DNA of 64,000 nucleotides from Paraoerskovia sediminicola (GCF_030296575.1 NZ_AP027729.1:2232001-2296000); one strand, 5' to 3'; shown: positions 1 through 10,221, counted from the stretch's first letter. A program made the numbers and translations. Notes: generated from the sequence alone by a model not told the origin.

Positions 1-229
1 CCTTGGCGACGGTGGCGACCTGGTCCGCGGTGACGGTGTCCATGGTGCGGGTGACGACGAGGTCGGCGTCCGCGTAGCGGGCTGCGAAGGTGCCTGTGAG
101 CGTCGAGGTCAGGATGCCGCCGGCGAGGATCGTCGCCGCGACGAATGCCGTGCCGAGCACGATCGCGACGCCCGCGGCGCTCAGCCGGCCGAGGCTACGC
201 CGCATCTGCGCGAGGGTGAGGCGGATCAT
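1..229 (-). CDS. FtsX-like ABC transporter permease, N-terminal part
   Basis: Only the first 76 codons are in the window; the gene runs off the left edge. The visible part starts [20 protein letters not shown], then a hydrophobic segment at about residues 17-40 and the start of an extracytoplasmic region. This layout is typical of MacB/FtsX-type permeases. Its ATG overlaps the TGA of the upstream ATPase gene (ATGA at 226-229), so the two are translationally coupled and probably form one exporter. The substrate cannot be told from this fragment. Confidence 0.8.
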   Translation of the reverse strand, partial: MIRLTLAQMRRSLGRLSAAGVAIVLGTAFVAATILAGGILTSTLTGTFAARYADADLVVTRTMDTVTADQVATVAK

Positions 230-1056
230 CGGGAGTCCCCGTCCTCGATCGTCCGCAACGCGTCGAGCCCGGCGAGCACCGTCGCGGGCGTCGGGTCGAG
301 GATCTCCCCAGCGATACGGCCGTCCGCGAGGAGCACGACGCGGTCCGCGTAGCTCGCCGCGGCCGGGTCGTGGGTGACCATGACGATCGTGCGGCCGAGC
401 TCCTTGACGCTGCGACGCAGGAAGCCGAGGACCTGGGCCCCGGCCCGCGAGTCGAGGTTGCCGGTGGGCTCGTCCGCGAACACGACGTCGGGCTTCGCGA
501 TCAGGGCGCGGGCGATCGCGACGCGCTGCTGCTGCCCGCCCGAGAGCTCGCTCGGGCGGTGGTCGAGCCGTGCGCCCAGACCGAGGGTGTCGACCAGGGT
601 CGCCAGCCAGGCGCGGTCGACGCTGCCGCCCGCGATCTCCACCGGAAGGGTGATGTTGGCCTCTGCCGTGAACATCGGGAGCAGGTTGAACGCCTGGAAC
701 ACGAAGCCCACGCGCTCTCGGCGCAGGTGGGTCAGAGCGGTGTCCCCGAGCCCGGTCACCTCGGTCTCGCCGAGGTACGCCGCCCCGGACGTCGCGTCGT
801 CCAGCCCCGCGAGAAGGTGCATCAGCGTCGACTTGCCCGAGCCGGAGGGGCCCATGATCGCCGTGAGCCGGCCCGTGGCGAAGTCGACGTCGATCCCGTC
901 GAGCGCGCGCACCTCGGCTTCGCCCGTCCCGTAGGTCTTCGTGAGTCCTCGAGCGCGGACGGCGGTCGCCGGGCGGTCGTCCGGGCGGGTGGTCCGTCCG
1001 GTCGTGGGTGCGTCCGACCCGGGCGGATCGAGCTGGCGGTAGACGGTCGTGTCCAC
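226..1056 (-). CDS. ABC transporter ATP-binding protein (MacB/LolD-like)
   Basis: A 276-residue ATPase that should power the FtsX-like permease beginning in its stop codon. After a ~38-residue lead that looks disordered, the nucleotide-binding domain shows Walker [10 protein letters not shown], the Q-loop region [10 protein letters not shown], signature LSGGQQQR, Walker B VVFADEPT and the H-loop in MVTHD. This arrangement is that of the MacB/LolD/YknY class. The start is a GTG preceded by GGAG at a good distance. It lies 188 bp downstream of a LuxR-type regulator on the same strand, so the HK-RR-ABC-permease set probably forms one response unit, as in antimicrobial-peptide or envelope-stress modules. 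The inducer is unknown. Confidence 0.93.
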   Translation of the reverse strand: MDTTVYRQLDPPGSDAPTTGRTTRPDDRPATAVRARGLTKTYGTGEAEVRALDGIDVDFATGRLTAIMGPSGSGKSTLMHLLAGLDDATSGAAYLGETEVTGLGDTALTHLRRERVGFVFQAFNLLPMFTAEANITLPVEIAGGSVDRAWLATLVDTLGLGARLDHRPSELSGGQQQRVAIARALIAKPDVVFADEPTGNLDSRAGAQVLGFLRRSVKELGRTIVMVTHDPAAASYADRVVLLADGRIAGEILDPTPATVLAGLDALRTIEDGDSR

Positions 1057-1244
1057 GGGTGTCTCCAGAGGTGCGTCGGTGGTGGCTCCGGTTGATCCGA
1101 TGCCGTCATCGACGGTATGGACGACCCCGCTCCCTCCGCGTCCGGCGCAGGTCTGGTCCTACCGGCCCCGGCGTCATACCGGAGTCGTACGTGGCGGGTG
1201 TCGTCGCTCAGGGTCGTCCCTGACCGCACGGTCCGGGTGCCGCG

Positions 1245-1937
1245 CTACTCCGGGTCGCCCGGGCGGACCAGTCCGGCCTCGTACGCCGTCACCACGGCCT
1301 GCACCCGATCGCGGGCCCCGAGCTTCGCGAGGATCCGGCCGACGTGCGTCTTGACGGTCGCCTCGGCGACGAACAGGTCGGCACCGATCTCCGTGTTCGA
1401 CCGACCCCTGGCCATGAGGACGAGCACCTCGCGTTCGCGGCCGGTCAGCGCAGCGAGGGCCTGCTGCGCGGGGCCGTCGGGAGCGCGGTCCGCCGGCAGC
1501 GCCGTGACCAGGTGCTCCAGAAGCCGGCGGGTCGACGACGGGGCGATCACCGCGTCCCCTGCGTGCACGGTGCGGATCGCGGCGAGCATCTCCTCCGGCG
1601 GCGTGTCCTTGAGCAGGAACCCGCTGGCGCCGGACCGGATCGCTTCGAGCACGTACTCGTCCAGGTCGAACGTCGTCAGGACGATCACGCGGGGTCCACC
1701 GTCCCCGGCGGCCACGGTGAGCCTGGCGGTCGCCGCCAACCCGTCGAGGCGGGGCATGCGCACGTCCATGAGCACGACGTCGGCGGCCCGGTCGGCGAGC
1801 AGCCGCAGCGCCTGCACGCCGTCCCCGGCCTCGAGGACGACCTCGAGATCGGGCTGGGAGTCGATGACCATGCGGAACCCGGCGCGCACCAGCTGCTGGT
1901 CGTCGACGAGCGCGACACGGATCGGTGAGGTCGTCAT
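1245..1937 (-). CDS. NarL/LuxR-family response regulator
   Basis: A 230-residue two-component regulator. The receiver domain (about 5-120) has the acidic pair D12-D13, phosphoacceptor D58 (VVLMDVRMP), a switch threonine in VIVLTTF and lysine in FLLKD. A LuxR-type helix-turn-helix follows at about 160-225 (LTGREREVLVLMARGRSNTE, then VKTHVGRILAKL). The chosen ATG sits in an ATGA overlap with the kinase stop codon and is preceded by GGAGG. The same frame stays open another 87 codons upstream, but that extension lies inside the kinase gene and is low-complexity Arg/Gly. The regulator probably controls the ABC exporter just downstream. Confidence 0.95.
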   Translation of the reverse strand: MTTSPIRVALVDDQQLVRAGFRMVIDSQPDLEVVLEAGDGVQALRLLADRAADVVLMDVRMPRLDGLAATARLTVAAGDGGPRVIVLTTFDLDEYVLEAIRSGASGFLLKDTPPEEMLAAIRTVHAGDAVIAPSSTRRLLEHLVTALPADRAPDGPAQQALAALTGREREVLVLMARGRSNTEIGADLFVAEATVKTHVGRILAKLGARDRVQAVVTAYEAGLVRPGDPE

Positions 1938-3157
1938 CGTCCTCCATCCAGGTCCACCGAGGCGCGCACGCTCCACCCGCCGCCTGCACGCGGGCCCGCG
2001 TGCAGGGTCCCGCCGTGGACGGCGAGCCGCTCGCGCATCCCGGCGAGGCCGTACCCGGGTGCGGTGCTCGCGGCGGCGGCACCGCGGCCGTCGTCCGCGA
2101 CCTCGACGTCCAGGTGCGTGCCCTCCCGGCGCACCACGACGCTCGCGTAGGCGCCAGGGCCGGCGTGCTTGAGCACGTTGGTCAACGCTTCCTGGCACAC
2201 CCGGAACAGCGCCAGGGAGAGCCCTGCGGGGAGGTCGTCGGTCGGGTCGGAGCGGAGAGTCACCGGCGTGCCGCTCGCACCGACGCCCTCGACCAGCGCG
2301 GGCAGGTCGTCGAGACCAGGCTGTGGCCCGAGCTCTGGACCACCCGCCGACGTGACACCTCCCGCCGTCGGCCCGACGGCCGGCGGCTCGCCGTCCGCTC
2401 GGAGCACGCCCAGGAGGCGACGCATGTCCGCCAGCGCCGATCTTCCGGTGGCCGCGACCGTGTCGAGGACGGGGACGGCCGAGGCGGGGTCGGTCGCTGC
2501 CGCGTACCGGCCGCCGTCCGCCTGGGCGATGATCACGGACAGCGAGTGCGCGACGACGTCGTGCATCTCGCGGGCGATCCGCGCCCGCTCGGCGGCTGCG
2601 GCGATGGTGGCCTGCTGGTCACGTTCCAGCTCGAGCCTCTCGGCGCGGTCGACGAGCGCCGCGATCGTCTCGAGCCGCGCGCGGCGCATCAGTCCGAACG
2701 CCCAGACGGCCAGGAACAGGACTGTTCCGAACGCCGTGGTGGCCACCATCGCGGTGGCGTGCGTGACCAGGTCGGTCCCACGTGCGAGCAGCGAGCCGAA
2801 CAGCGCCGAGCCGGCGACGGACGACGCCATCGCCGTACGGTGCGCCCAGCGCGGGCCGTGCACGGTGACGGTGTAGAGGGCGACCGGTACCGCGACGTCG
2901 GACGGCAGCAGCAGGGTGCCGGAGACCAGGTGGAGCAGCGCGACCACGAAGACCGCGACGGTCGACAGCACGGGACGGGTGCGTCGCCATGCGAGGGGAG
3001 CGATGGTGGCCACGGTCCACCAGGGCCAGAGGGGCTCTTGCGAGCCCGAGGCGGCGATGACCAGGAGCACCGACATGGCCAGGACGGCGGCCCCGACGGC
3101 GTCGACACCGAACCGGTGGTCTGCCGCCCAGGCGCTGAGACGCGCGAACCGGTCCAT
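1934..3157 (-). CDS. NarL-type sensor histidine kinase
   Basis: A 407-residue membrane kinase paired with the downstream LuxR-type regulator. The first ~155 residues contain about five hydrophobic segments and no large extracellular loop, as in DesK/LiaS-like intramembrane sensors. A HisKA_3 dimerisation helix follows with the phosphoacceptor in REMHDVVAHSLS, then the HATPase domain with N-box CQEALTNVLKHA and G-boxes DDGRGA and GYGLAGMRERL. I chose the ATG at 3157 over an upstream in-frame start at 3283 because the longer form would overlap the divergent regulator and lacks conserved sequence. A TAGGCT hexamer seven bases upstream suggests a leaderless transcript. Confidence 0.94.
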   Translation of the reverse strand: MDRFARLSAWAADHRFGVDAVGAAVLAMSVLLVIAASGSQEPLWPWWTVATIAPLAWRRTRPVLSTVAVFVVALLHLVSGTLLLPSDVAVPVALYTVTVHGPRWAHRTAMASSVAGSALFGSLLARGTDLVTHATAMVATTAFGTVLFLAVWAFGLMRRARLETIAALVDRAERLELERDQQATIAAAAERARIAREMHDVVAHSLSVIIAQADGGRYAAATDPASAVPVLDTVAATGRSALADMRRLLGVLRADGEPPAVGPTAGGVTSAGGPELGPQPGLDDLPALVEGVGASGTPVTLRSDPTDDLPAGLSLALFRVCQEALTNVLKHAGPGAYASVVVRREGTHLDVEVADDGRGAAAASTAPGYGLAGMRERLAVHGGTLHAGPRAGGGWSVRASVDLDGGR

Positions 3158-3164
3158 GCCCGTC

Positions 3165-3170
3165 AGCCTA
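3165..3170 (-). promoter_or_regulatory. -10 element (TAGGCT) of the NarL-type kinase gene
   Basis: TAGGCT on the minus strand ends seven bases before the ATG at 3157, so transcription would start at or next to the start codon. No -35 match or ribosome binding site is evident. Confidence 0.5.
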
Positions 3171-3262
3171 TGGCGGGGACGCGTGAGGGGCGTCGTCCCA
3201 GGGTCTGGTCCGCTGTGGTCGACTCGTCGTCCGTGCGTACGACCCGGGCGTGCATGATGCCC

Positions 3263-3268
3263 TAGCAT
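3263..3268 (+). promoter_or_regulatory. -10 element (TAGCAT) of the OmpR-type regulator gene
   Basis: TAGCAT is followed by six bases and then the ATG at 3275. The spacing fits a leaderless mRNA. With the minus-strand element at 3165-3170 it makes a compact divergent promoter region of 117 bp. Confidence 0.5.
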
Positions 3269-3274
3269 GAGCGA

Positions 3275-3961
3275 ATGACCCACGTACTTCTAGCGGAGGA
3301 TGACCCCGCAATTGCCGAGCCGTTGGCCCGCGCCCTCACACGCGAGGGTTATGACGTGGTCGTGCAGGGCACAGGTCAAGGAGCGGTCGAGTCCGCGAGC
3401 CAGGCCGACATCGTGGTGCTCGACCTCGGTCTGCCGGACATGGACGGGCTCGACGTGGCCCGCGAGATCCGCAACCAGGGGCTGACGACACCCGTGCTGG
3501 TCCTCACCGCGCGAGCCGACGAGGTGGACCTCGTCGTCGGGCTCGACGCCGGTGCCGACGACTACGTGACGAAGCCGTTCCGTCTCGCCGAGCTGCTCGC
3601 CCGGGTGCGCGCGCTGCTGCGCCGCACGCACGTCGAGGTCAGCGAGGAGGACGAGCTGCACGCGCAGGACGTGCGGGTCGACGTCGCCGCGCACCGCGCG
3701 TTCCAGGGCGATCGAGAGCTCCATCTCACGACGAAGGAGTTCGAGCTCCTGCGGGTGCTCGTCGCGAACGTGGGCTCCGTCGTCGTGCGTGACGCGCTGA
3801 TGCGCGACGTGTGGGGCTCCGAGCCGGTGGGCTCGACGAAGACGCTCGACATGCACGTCTCGTGGCTGCGCCGCAAGCTCGGCGACGACGCGACCTCGCC
3901 GCGCTACGTCTCCACGGTGCGCGGGCTCGGCTTCCGCTTCGAGTCCGGCGCCGGCGACTGA
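3275..3961 (+). CDS. OmpR/PhoB-family response regulator
   Basis: A 228-residue regulator with an N-terminal receiver (acidic residues E8, D9 and D10; phosphoacceptor D50 in VVLDLGLP; T78; K100 in DDYVTKPF). A C-terminal winged-helix DNA-binding domain spans about 130-225, with typical LTTKEFELL and YVSTVRGLGFRFE segments. It is followed after 92 bp by its kinase gene. It lies divergent to the NarL-type kinase gene, with 117 bp between the two start codons. The targets are not visible. Confidence 0.96.
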   Translation: MTHVLLAEDDPAIAEPLARALTREGYDVVVQGTGQGAVESASQADIVVLDLGLPDMDGLDVAREIRNQGLTTPVLVLTARADEVDLVVGLDAGADDYVTKPFRLAELLARVRALLRRTHVEVSEEDELHAQDVRVDVAAHRAFQGDRELHLTTKEFELLRVLVANVGSVVVRDALMRDVWGSEPVGSTKTLDMHVSWLRRKLGDDATSPRYVSTVRGLGFRFESGAGD

Positions 3962-4053
3962 CGCCCGGCCCCGTCGGGGACCGTCGGAGCGCGCCCCGGT
4001 CCGGACCTGGGCCGGTGGGTCGACGGGCAGAACACACGGAAGCAGGCTGAGAG

Positions 4054-5387
4054 ATGCGTCGCAAGGTGTTGCAGGCGACGGTCTCGGCCGTCGTCGTGGC
4101 GGTGATCCTGCTGGGGTTCCCGCTCGCGTTCATCGGGGCGCAGTTCGTCGGTGACGGCGAGGCCGCCGAGCTCACCGCGCGCACCGACTCGCTGGCGCGG
4201 TCGGTCGACACCCGGATCGCGAACGGCGAGGAGATCCCGCAGTTCCTCGTCGACAACGCGGCGGACGCCACCGGGAGGCTGCCGGCGCACATCGTGGTCA
4301 TCGACCCCGACGGCAACCGGGTCGAGGGCGGCGAGCCGATCGAGGGTGAGATGACCGCGGACAGTCGGCGCACCGACGGTGGCGCGTTCATCACGGTGAG
4401 CGTGTCGTCGCTGCAGATCGCGCTGCGCGAGCTCCAGGTCGTCGTCCTCGTCGTGGTCGCATCGTTCGTCGCGTTCGTCGCCGGGATCTCGGTTGCCGTG
4501 TGGCAGGCGAACCGGCTCGCGGCCCCCTCGTCTACCTCGCCGCCTCGGCGGAGCAGCTCGGGTCCGGGCAGGTGCGGCCCCGGCTCGAACCGTCCGGTGT
4601 CGAGGAGATCGACCTCGTCGCATCCGAGCTGGCCCGCAGCGCGGACCGGATGGCCGTCCGGCTCGCCGCGGAGCGGCAGTTCGCCGCGGACGCGTCGCAC
4701 CAGCTCCGCACGCCGCTGACGGCGCTGAGCATGCGCCTCGAGGAGATCACGCTGGCCTCCGACGACGAGGCCGTCCAGGAGGAAGCCCGGATCTCGCTCG
4801 AGCAGGTCGAGCGGCTGGTCGGCGTCGTCGACGACCTCCTGCGTCAGTCGAGGCAGGCGCACGGCGGGACGACCGAGCCCGTGGTCCTGCTCGACGTGGT
4901 CAACCAGCTCGAGGAGGAGTGGATCCCGACGTTCGCGAAGGCCAAGCGGTCGCTCGTGATCGACGTCCCGGAGGACGAGCGGGTGCTGGCGACCCCGGGC
5001 GGCCTCGCCCAGGTGCTCGCCACGCTGGTCGAGAACTCCCTCAAGCACGGTGGTGGGACGACGACGATCCGTTCGCGCGCGAGCGGCACGAGCGGCGCGG
5101 TGGTCATCGAGGTGGCCGACGAGGGGGACGGGGTCCCCGACGACCTGGCGCCGCACATCTTCGAGCGGTCCGTCACGTCAGGAGCGGGGACCGGCCTCGG
5201 TCTCGCGCTGGCCCGCGACCTCGCCGCTGCCGACGGTGGCCGGCTGAAGCTGTCGGAGCGCCGTCCGGCAGTCTTCTCGTACTTCCTGGCCGGGGTGCCG
5301 CGCACGCTCGACCCGACCGTCGTCCTGCCGCCGGGCACGACGATCTCCGCCACGGGAGGCCGCAAGGGCTGGTTCGGCCGCCCCTAG
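4054..5387 (+). CDS. Sensor histidine kinase of the OmpR-type pair (single-base frameshift)
   Basis: One kinase gene of about 444 residues, broken by a missing base. The N-terminal part has TM1 (about 7-32), a ~90-residue extracytoplasmic sensor and TM2 (about 128-150). The C-terminal part, in another frame, has a HAMP remnant, HisKA with the phosphohistidine in FAADASHQLRTPLTAL, and HATPase motifs ENSLKHG, ADEGDGVP and GTGLGLALARDL. The frames meet at 4523-4527, a run of five C; a sixth C restores one reading frame (RLAAPLVYLAASAEQL). The ATG follows a modest GAGAG-type site. It probably phosphorylates the regulator encoded just upstream. Confidence 0.9.
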
Positions 5388-5414
5388 GGCCTGCACCCGT
5401 CCACGCGGGACCGT

Positions 5415-5442
5415 GGGCGCGGCGCACACCCGCGCCGCGCCC
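5415..5442 (+). terminator. Hairpin after the kinase gene
   Basis: A perfect 10-bp GC-rich stem (arms 5415-5424 and 5433-5442) with an 8-base loop lies 27 bases after the kinase stop codon and before purK. There is no T-tract, which is common for actinobacterial terminators. Confidence 0.55.
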
Positions 5443-5490
5443 GGCCGGTCGCTGCGCGAGACCCGCCCCCGGTGGTCGTGGGGGACCGGA

Positions 5491-5496
5491 TAGGGT
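5491..5496 (+). promoter_or_regulatory. -10 element (TAGGGT) of purK
   Basis: TAGGGT lies eight bases before the proposed GTG start at 5505. This is consistent with leaderless or near-leaderless transcription. Confidence 0.5.
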
Positions 5497-5504
5497 GTGG
5501 TCCC

Positions 5505-6736
5505 GTGGCAGAACCAGTGATCGCCGTGGTCGGCGGCGGACAGCTCGCACGCATGATGGCCCCCGCCGCGGGGGAGCTCGGCGTACACCTCCGAGTACTC
5601 GTCGAGGCGCGCGGCGGCTCGGCGGACCAGGTCGTGGTCGACACCCCGGTGGGCGCCGCGTCCGACGAGGCCGCCGTGCGCGCCCTGGTCCGGCCTGCTG
5701 ACGGTCCCGCGGCGGACGTCCTCACCTTCGAGCACGAGCACGTCCCCAACGACCTCCTCGCCGACCTCATCGACTCCGGCGTCCCGGTGCACCCGGGCCC
5801 CGACGCCCTGCGGCACGCCCAGGACAAGATCGTCATGCGGGAGCGCCTCACGGCGCTCGGCGTGCCGTGCCCCCGCTGGGCCCCGCTCCCGCGCGACCCG
5901 GCCGAGGGCGCCGAGGCGCTGGGCACCTTCCTGGCCGCCGTCGGCGGTTCCGCGGTCGTCAAGACCTCCCGCGGCGGGTACGACGGCAAGGGCGTGCGTG
6001 TCGTCACGGCGCCGGACGGCGGCCCCGACCTCGTCGAGGACTGGTTCGCGGGCGTCGCGGCCGGTGGGCCTCAGCTGCTCGTCGAGGAGAAGGTGCCGTT
6101 CGTCCGCGAGCTGGCGGTCCTCGTCGCGAGGCGCGCGAGCGGGGAGGTCCGCACCTGGCCCGTCGTCGAGTCCGTCCAGCGCGACGGCGTGTGCAGCGAG
6201 GTCGTCGCCCCCGCACCGGGCCTGGACGACGCTACGGCGCACCGGGCGCGCGAGATCGCGGTCACGATCGCGGAGGGGCTCGGGGTGACCGGCGTCCTCG
6301 CGGTCGAGCTGTTCGAGGTGGCGTCGGACGACGGGCCGAGGCTCCTCGTCAACGAGCTCGCGATGCGGCCGCACAACTCGGGGCACTGGACGATCGACGG
6401 GTCGGTCACGAGCCAGTTCGAGCAGCACCTGCGGGCTGTGCTCGACCTCCTCTCGGCGACACCCGCGCGACGTCGCGCTGGACCGTCATGGCCAATGTGC
6501 TCGGGTCCGCTCTCGACCACCCCACCGACGCCCTCGGCGCCGTCCTCGGTAAGTTCCCGGACGCCCGCGTGAACCTCTACGGCAAGGCCGTGCGACCGGG
6601 CCGGAAGCTCGGCCACGTGAACGTGAGCGGTGACGACCTGGGCGAGGTGCGCCGCCGGGCGGTCGCGGCGGCGGCGCTGCTGCGCGGAGACGACGACGCC
6701 GGTGCCGGCGCGCGGGACTCCGGGACCACGGCGTAG
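5505..6736 (+). CDS. purK: N5-carboxyaminoimidazole ribonucleotide synthase PurK (single-base frameshift)
   Basis: PurK uses ATP and bicarbonate to convert AIR to N5-CAIR in purine synthesis. The ~410-residue product has the N-terminal [11 protein letters not shown] motif, an ATP-grasp domain ([11 protein letters not shown], a VEEKVPF strand, and [16 protein letters not shown] near the active site) and the C-terminal PurK segment. The C-terminal ~95 residues ([19 protein letters not shown] onward) are in a different frame. The break is at 6449-6450, where CC should be CCC. The GTG at 5505 gives the natural N-terminus; an upstream in-frame start at 5472 would precede the TAGGGT promoter motif. 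purE follows after 70 bp. Confidence 0.93.
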
Positions 6737-6806
6737 CGCACCTGCCCGACCGCCCCAGCAGAGCGACGAACGCGACGAACGCGACCACGGACCGACAGGA
6801 GCACAG

Positions 6807-7358
<552 letters not shown>

Positions 7359-7400
7359 GCCCGGGTACTCCGACCGGGGCCCCCGACCGGGCGCGGCAGA

Positions 7401-7425
7401 CTGCCCGGGATCAGCTCCCGGGCAG
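7401..7425. terminator. Bidirectional hairpin between purE and the LCP gene
   Basis: A perfect inverted repeat: CTGCCCGGGA, a 5-base loop, TCCCGGGCAG. The loop contains the stop codon of the minus-strand LCP gene (7411-7413), so the 3' arm lies within its coding end. It sits 42 bases after purE and can serve both convergent genes. Confidence 0.65.
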
Positions 7426-8943
7426 GCCGCCGACCGTGGAGCCCGGCTCGAGGTCGCCGTTCATGACGTCCTCGAAGAACTGCGGTGCGAGCTCCGGGTC
7501 GAGCAGCACGGTCGAGCCGACGCCTCCGGGGCGGTAGTCGGGGTCCGAGATCGGCGGTGTGCCGGTCACTCCCTCGTCGCCGGAGGCCTTGCCGAAGGTC
7601 AGGGCGAGGCGAGCGAGGTCCACCATGCCCGTGTCCTCGTCGACGGCGACGGCGCCGGTCCCGGCCGAAATCAGGTCGACCTGGGTGCCCGGGCTCCACA
7701 GGAGGGACGGGGTGACCGCCGCGTCGGCGATCGCGCCGATGACCTGTCGTTGACGCTCGGCGCGGCCGATGTCGCCCTTCGGGTCCGAGTAGCGCATGCG
7801 GGAGAACGCCAGAGCGGTCTCGCCGTCAGCCGTGTGGCAGCCGGCCTCCCACTCGAGCTCGCTCTTCTCGTCCGACACGTCGTAGTCGAGGCACAGCTCG
7901 ACACCGCCGACGGCGTCGACGAGGTCCTCGACGCCGCTGAAGCCGATCTCGACGTAGTGGTCGACGGTCATCCCGGTGAGGCCCTCGACCGTCTGGACGA
8001 GCAGCGGGGCGCCGCCGTAGGCGAAGGACGCGTTGAGCTTGCCGGGGCCGTGGCCGGGGATGTCCTCGATGTACGTGTCGCGGGGGAGGCTGATGAGTGA
8101 TGCCGGGCCCGACGAGGGCTGCTGGAGGAGCAGGATCGAGTCGGTGCGTGCCCCGGTCGTCCCGTCGTCGATGACGCCGGCCTCGCGCTCGTCGGAGCCG
8201 GCGAGCAGGTAGGTGGTGCCCGGGGTGTCGGACGCTCCGGACAGTGCCTCGACGTGCTGGATCTTCCCGTTCGCCCAGATGATCAGGCCGATGGGCCAGG
8301 CGAGGAAGAGCACCAGCAGCAGGACGAGCGAGAGCGCGACGACGCGGCCCTTGCGCACCCTGACCCGCGGGCCGCCGGCCGGCGGGCGGCCGTCCCCGCG
8401 GCCGTCCTGCGTCCGCGTCGTCGGGCGGGGGCGTGCCTGGGTACCCGCACCCGTACGCACCTCGTCGCTTGATCCGACTGCCGCGTGCGGCGAGCTCGTC
8501 GCGCGTCGCTGCGGGGCTGGCTGGGCTGCGGGCGCCGCTCCGTCGCGCGCGGAGTCGGCTTGGGGCCGCCCGCCGCCGGGGGCGAACGAGGCGGGTCGGG
8601 CGTCGACGCCGTCCCGGCCGGCAGCGACGGCTGCACCTGCTCCGGCGCCTGCTGCGGCAGCCGTGGCAGACCGACCGATGCGCGGCTTCGGCTCCCGGGA
8701 GGAGCGGCGGACCGGTCCCGAGACCTTCTGCTCGCCGGTCGAGTGCGTCGAGCGACGGATCACGCGGCTCGACGGAGTCGCGTCGTCCGCCGTGGGTCGC
8801 GGGGGCGCCGGACGTCGCGTCGGTGTGCCGTCGCCGACCGGGATCGCGCCCTCGACGGCGGGTCGGTGTCCCGCGGAGGACGGCGGGGTGAAGCTCGGCG
8901 GGAGGGACCGTGGTGCGTCGCGGCGCTGCTCGTCTGAGGTCAT
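7411..8943 (-). CDS. LytR-CpsA-Psr (LCP) family protein with long cytoplasmic tail
   Basis: A 510-residue LCP protein. The family transfers lipid-linked glycopolymers to peptidoglycan outside the membrane. The first ~195 residues are low-complexity (Pro/Ala/Arg/Gly), followed by one membrane span (about 200-222) and the extracytoplasmic LCP domain. Conserved segments include YLLAGSDER, ARTDSILLL, SLPRDTY, KLNASFAYGG and FSRMRYSDPKGDIGRAERQR, which contain the acidic and arginine residues that bind pyrophosphate. It starts 7 bp after the stop of the upstream LCP gene, so the two are an operon. Its stop codon lies in a terminator loop shared with purE. Confidence 0.94.
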   Translation of the reverse strand: MTSDEQRRDAPRSLPPSFTPPSSAGHRPAVEGAIPVGDGTPTRRPAPPRPTADDATPSSRVIRRSTHSTGEQKVSGPVRRSSREPKPRIGRSATAAAAGAGAGAAVAAGRDGVDARPASFAPGGGRPQADSARDGAAPAAQPAPQRRATSSPHAAVGSSDEVRTGAGTQARPRPTTRTQDGRGDGRPPAGGPRVRVRKGRVVALSLVLLLVLFLAWPIGLIIWANGKIQHVEALSGASDTPGTTYLLAGSDEREAGVIDDGTTGARTDSILLLQQPSSGPASLISLPRDTYIEDIPGHGPGKLNASFAYGGAPLLVQTVEGLTGMTVDHYVEIGFSGVEDLVDAVGGVELCLDYDVSDEKSELEWEAGCHTADGETALAFSRMRYSDPKGDIGRAERQRQVIGAIADAAVTPSLLWSPGTQVDLISAGTGAVAVDEDTGMVDLARLALTFGKASGDEGVTGTPPISDPDYRPGGVGSTVLLDPELAPQFFEDVMNGDLEPGSTVGGLPGS

Positions 8944-8950
8944 CGCCGGG

Positions 8951-10213
8951 TCACCCGCACACGGCGGTCACGTCGTCCGACGTGAACGCCTCCTTGCCGG
9001 CGTCCTTGGTCTCCTGCGGTTCGGACGACTCGTCGTCGGTGGCCGCGTCGGTCTCCGAGCCGTCGGTCGCCTCGTCGGAGCCTTCCGTCGGCTCGTCGGT
9101 CGCGGTGGGCTCGGAGGTCGGCTCGGGCTCGCCCGTCACCGGCTCGTCGGCAACGAGACGCTCCCAGACGTCGTCCGCCTCGCTCGTCCACACGACCCGG
9201 TTGGGGTCGGCCGGGTCGGCGGCGTTAGGGATGGTCATGAAGGTGATGCTGTCAGGACCGATGCCGCGCAGGCTGTAGGCGAGGCCGGTGAGGTCCGTGA
9301 TGGAGCCGAGGCCGTCGCTGACGGTGAGCGACGACGTCGCCGCGGTCAGGAAGTCGAAGAGCGCGGGAGCGTCCGTCAGCAGGTTCTTGCCGAGGACCTG
9401 TCGCATCGTCGCCGCGAGGAGCTGCTGCTGGCGGCCGATGCGGCTGAGGTCCGACCCGTCGCCGACCCCGTACCTGACCCGGGCGAAGCCGAGGGCGTCG
9501 GCGCCGTCGAGGGTCTGCTCGCCGGCCTCGATGTCGAGGTCGGCCTTGGGGTCGTCGATCGCCTCGGGGATGCAGATCGGCACGCCGCCGATCGCGTCGA
9601 CCATCTTCTCGAACCCGGCGAAGTCGACCACCACGTAGTCGTCGATGTAGAGGTCGGTGAGCGTCGAGATCGTGTTCATCGAGCAGGCCGCGGCCGAGGC
9701 GATGTCGCCGCCGCGGTCGGCCCCGTAGGCGAAGGCGCTGTTGAACAGGTCGTGGCCGCCCGGGATCGCCGTCCCGTCGGTGGCCGTGCACTCAGGACGG
9801 TCGACCATCGAGTCCCGGGGGATCGAGACGAGCTCGACCCGCTCCCGGTCGGCGGAGACGTGCGCGACGATCGCGGTGTCGGAGCGCATGCCGGTGACGC
9901 CGTCGACCGCGAAGTCCGTGTTCTCGCCCCCGCGGTAGTCGGAGCCCAGCAGGAGGATGTTGAGCGGCTCGCCCGCGTCCGGGTCGGTGGGCGGGGGCTT
10001 CTCGACGTCGGCGCGCATCGCCTCGGTGACGCCCTCGGTGGTGATGTTGCCCGTGAGGCTGGCCGCGACAGCGACGCCACCCACCGCGACGAACGCGAGG
10101 ACCCCGGTGAGGGCCATGGCGATCCGTCGACCGACGTTGTGCCGGGCCAGGGTCCGGGCGTGCGACGGTCCGCGGCTCGCGCGCGGAGCGGTGTCGCTCG
10201 GGTCTGTGGTCAC
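8951..10213 (-). CDS. LytR-CpsA-Psr (LCP) family protein
   Basis: A 420-residue LCP protein. A ~30-residue cytoplasmic lead and one TM helix (about 32-55) precede the LCP domain with ILLLGSDYRG, RSDTAIVAHV, VSIPRDSMV, LFNSAFAYG and GFARVRYGVGDGSDLSRIGR. The C-terminal ~60 residues are an acidic Thr/Glu/Pro/Asp tail, probably wall-spanning or disordered. The GTG at 10213 is chosen because the conserved N-terminus starts there and TATGCT lies eight bases upstream. The reading frame stays open far beyond this start, over other genes, and that extension is a shadow. It likely ligates the rhamnose/galactofuranose polymer made by the flanking genes. Confidence 0.93.
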   Translation of the reverse strand: MTTDPSDTAPRASRGPSHARTLARHNVGRRIAMALTGVLAFVAVGGVAVAASLTGNITTEGVTEAMRADVEKPPPTDPDAGEPLNILLLGSDYRGGENTDFAVDGVTGMRSDTAIVAHVSADRERVELVSIPRDSMVDRPECTATDGTAIPGGHDLFNSAFAYGADRGGDIASAAACSMNTISTLTDLYIDDYVVVDFAGFEKMVDAIGGVPICIPEAIDDPKADLDIEAGEQTLDGADALGFARVRYGVGDGSDLSRIGRQQQLLAATMRQVLGKNLLTDAPALFDFLTAATSSLTVSDGLGSITDLTGLAYSLRGIGPDSITFMTIPNAADPADPNRVVWTSEADDVWERLVADEPVTGEPEPTSEPTATDEPTEGSDEATDGSETDAATDDESSEPQETKDAGKEAFTSDDVTAVCG

Positions 10214-10221
10214 GGGAGTAG

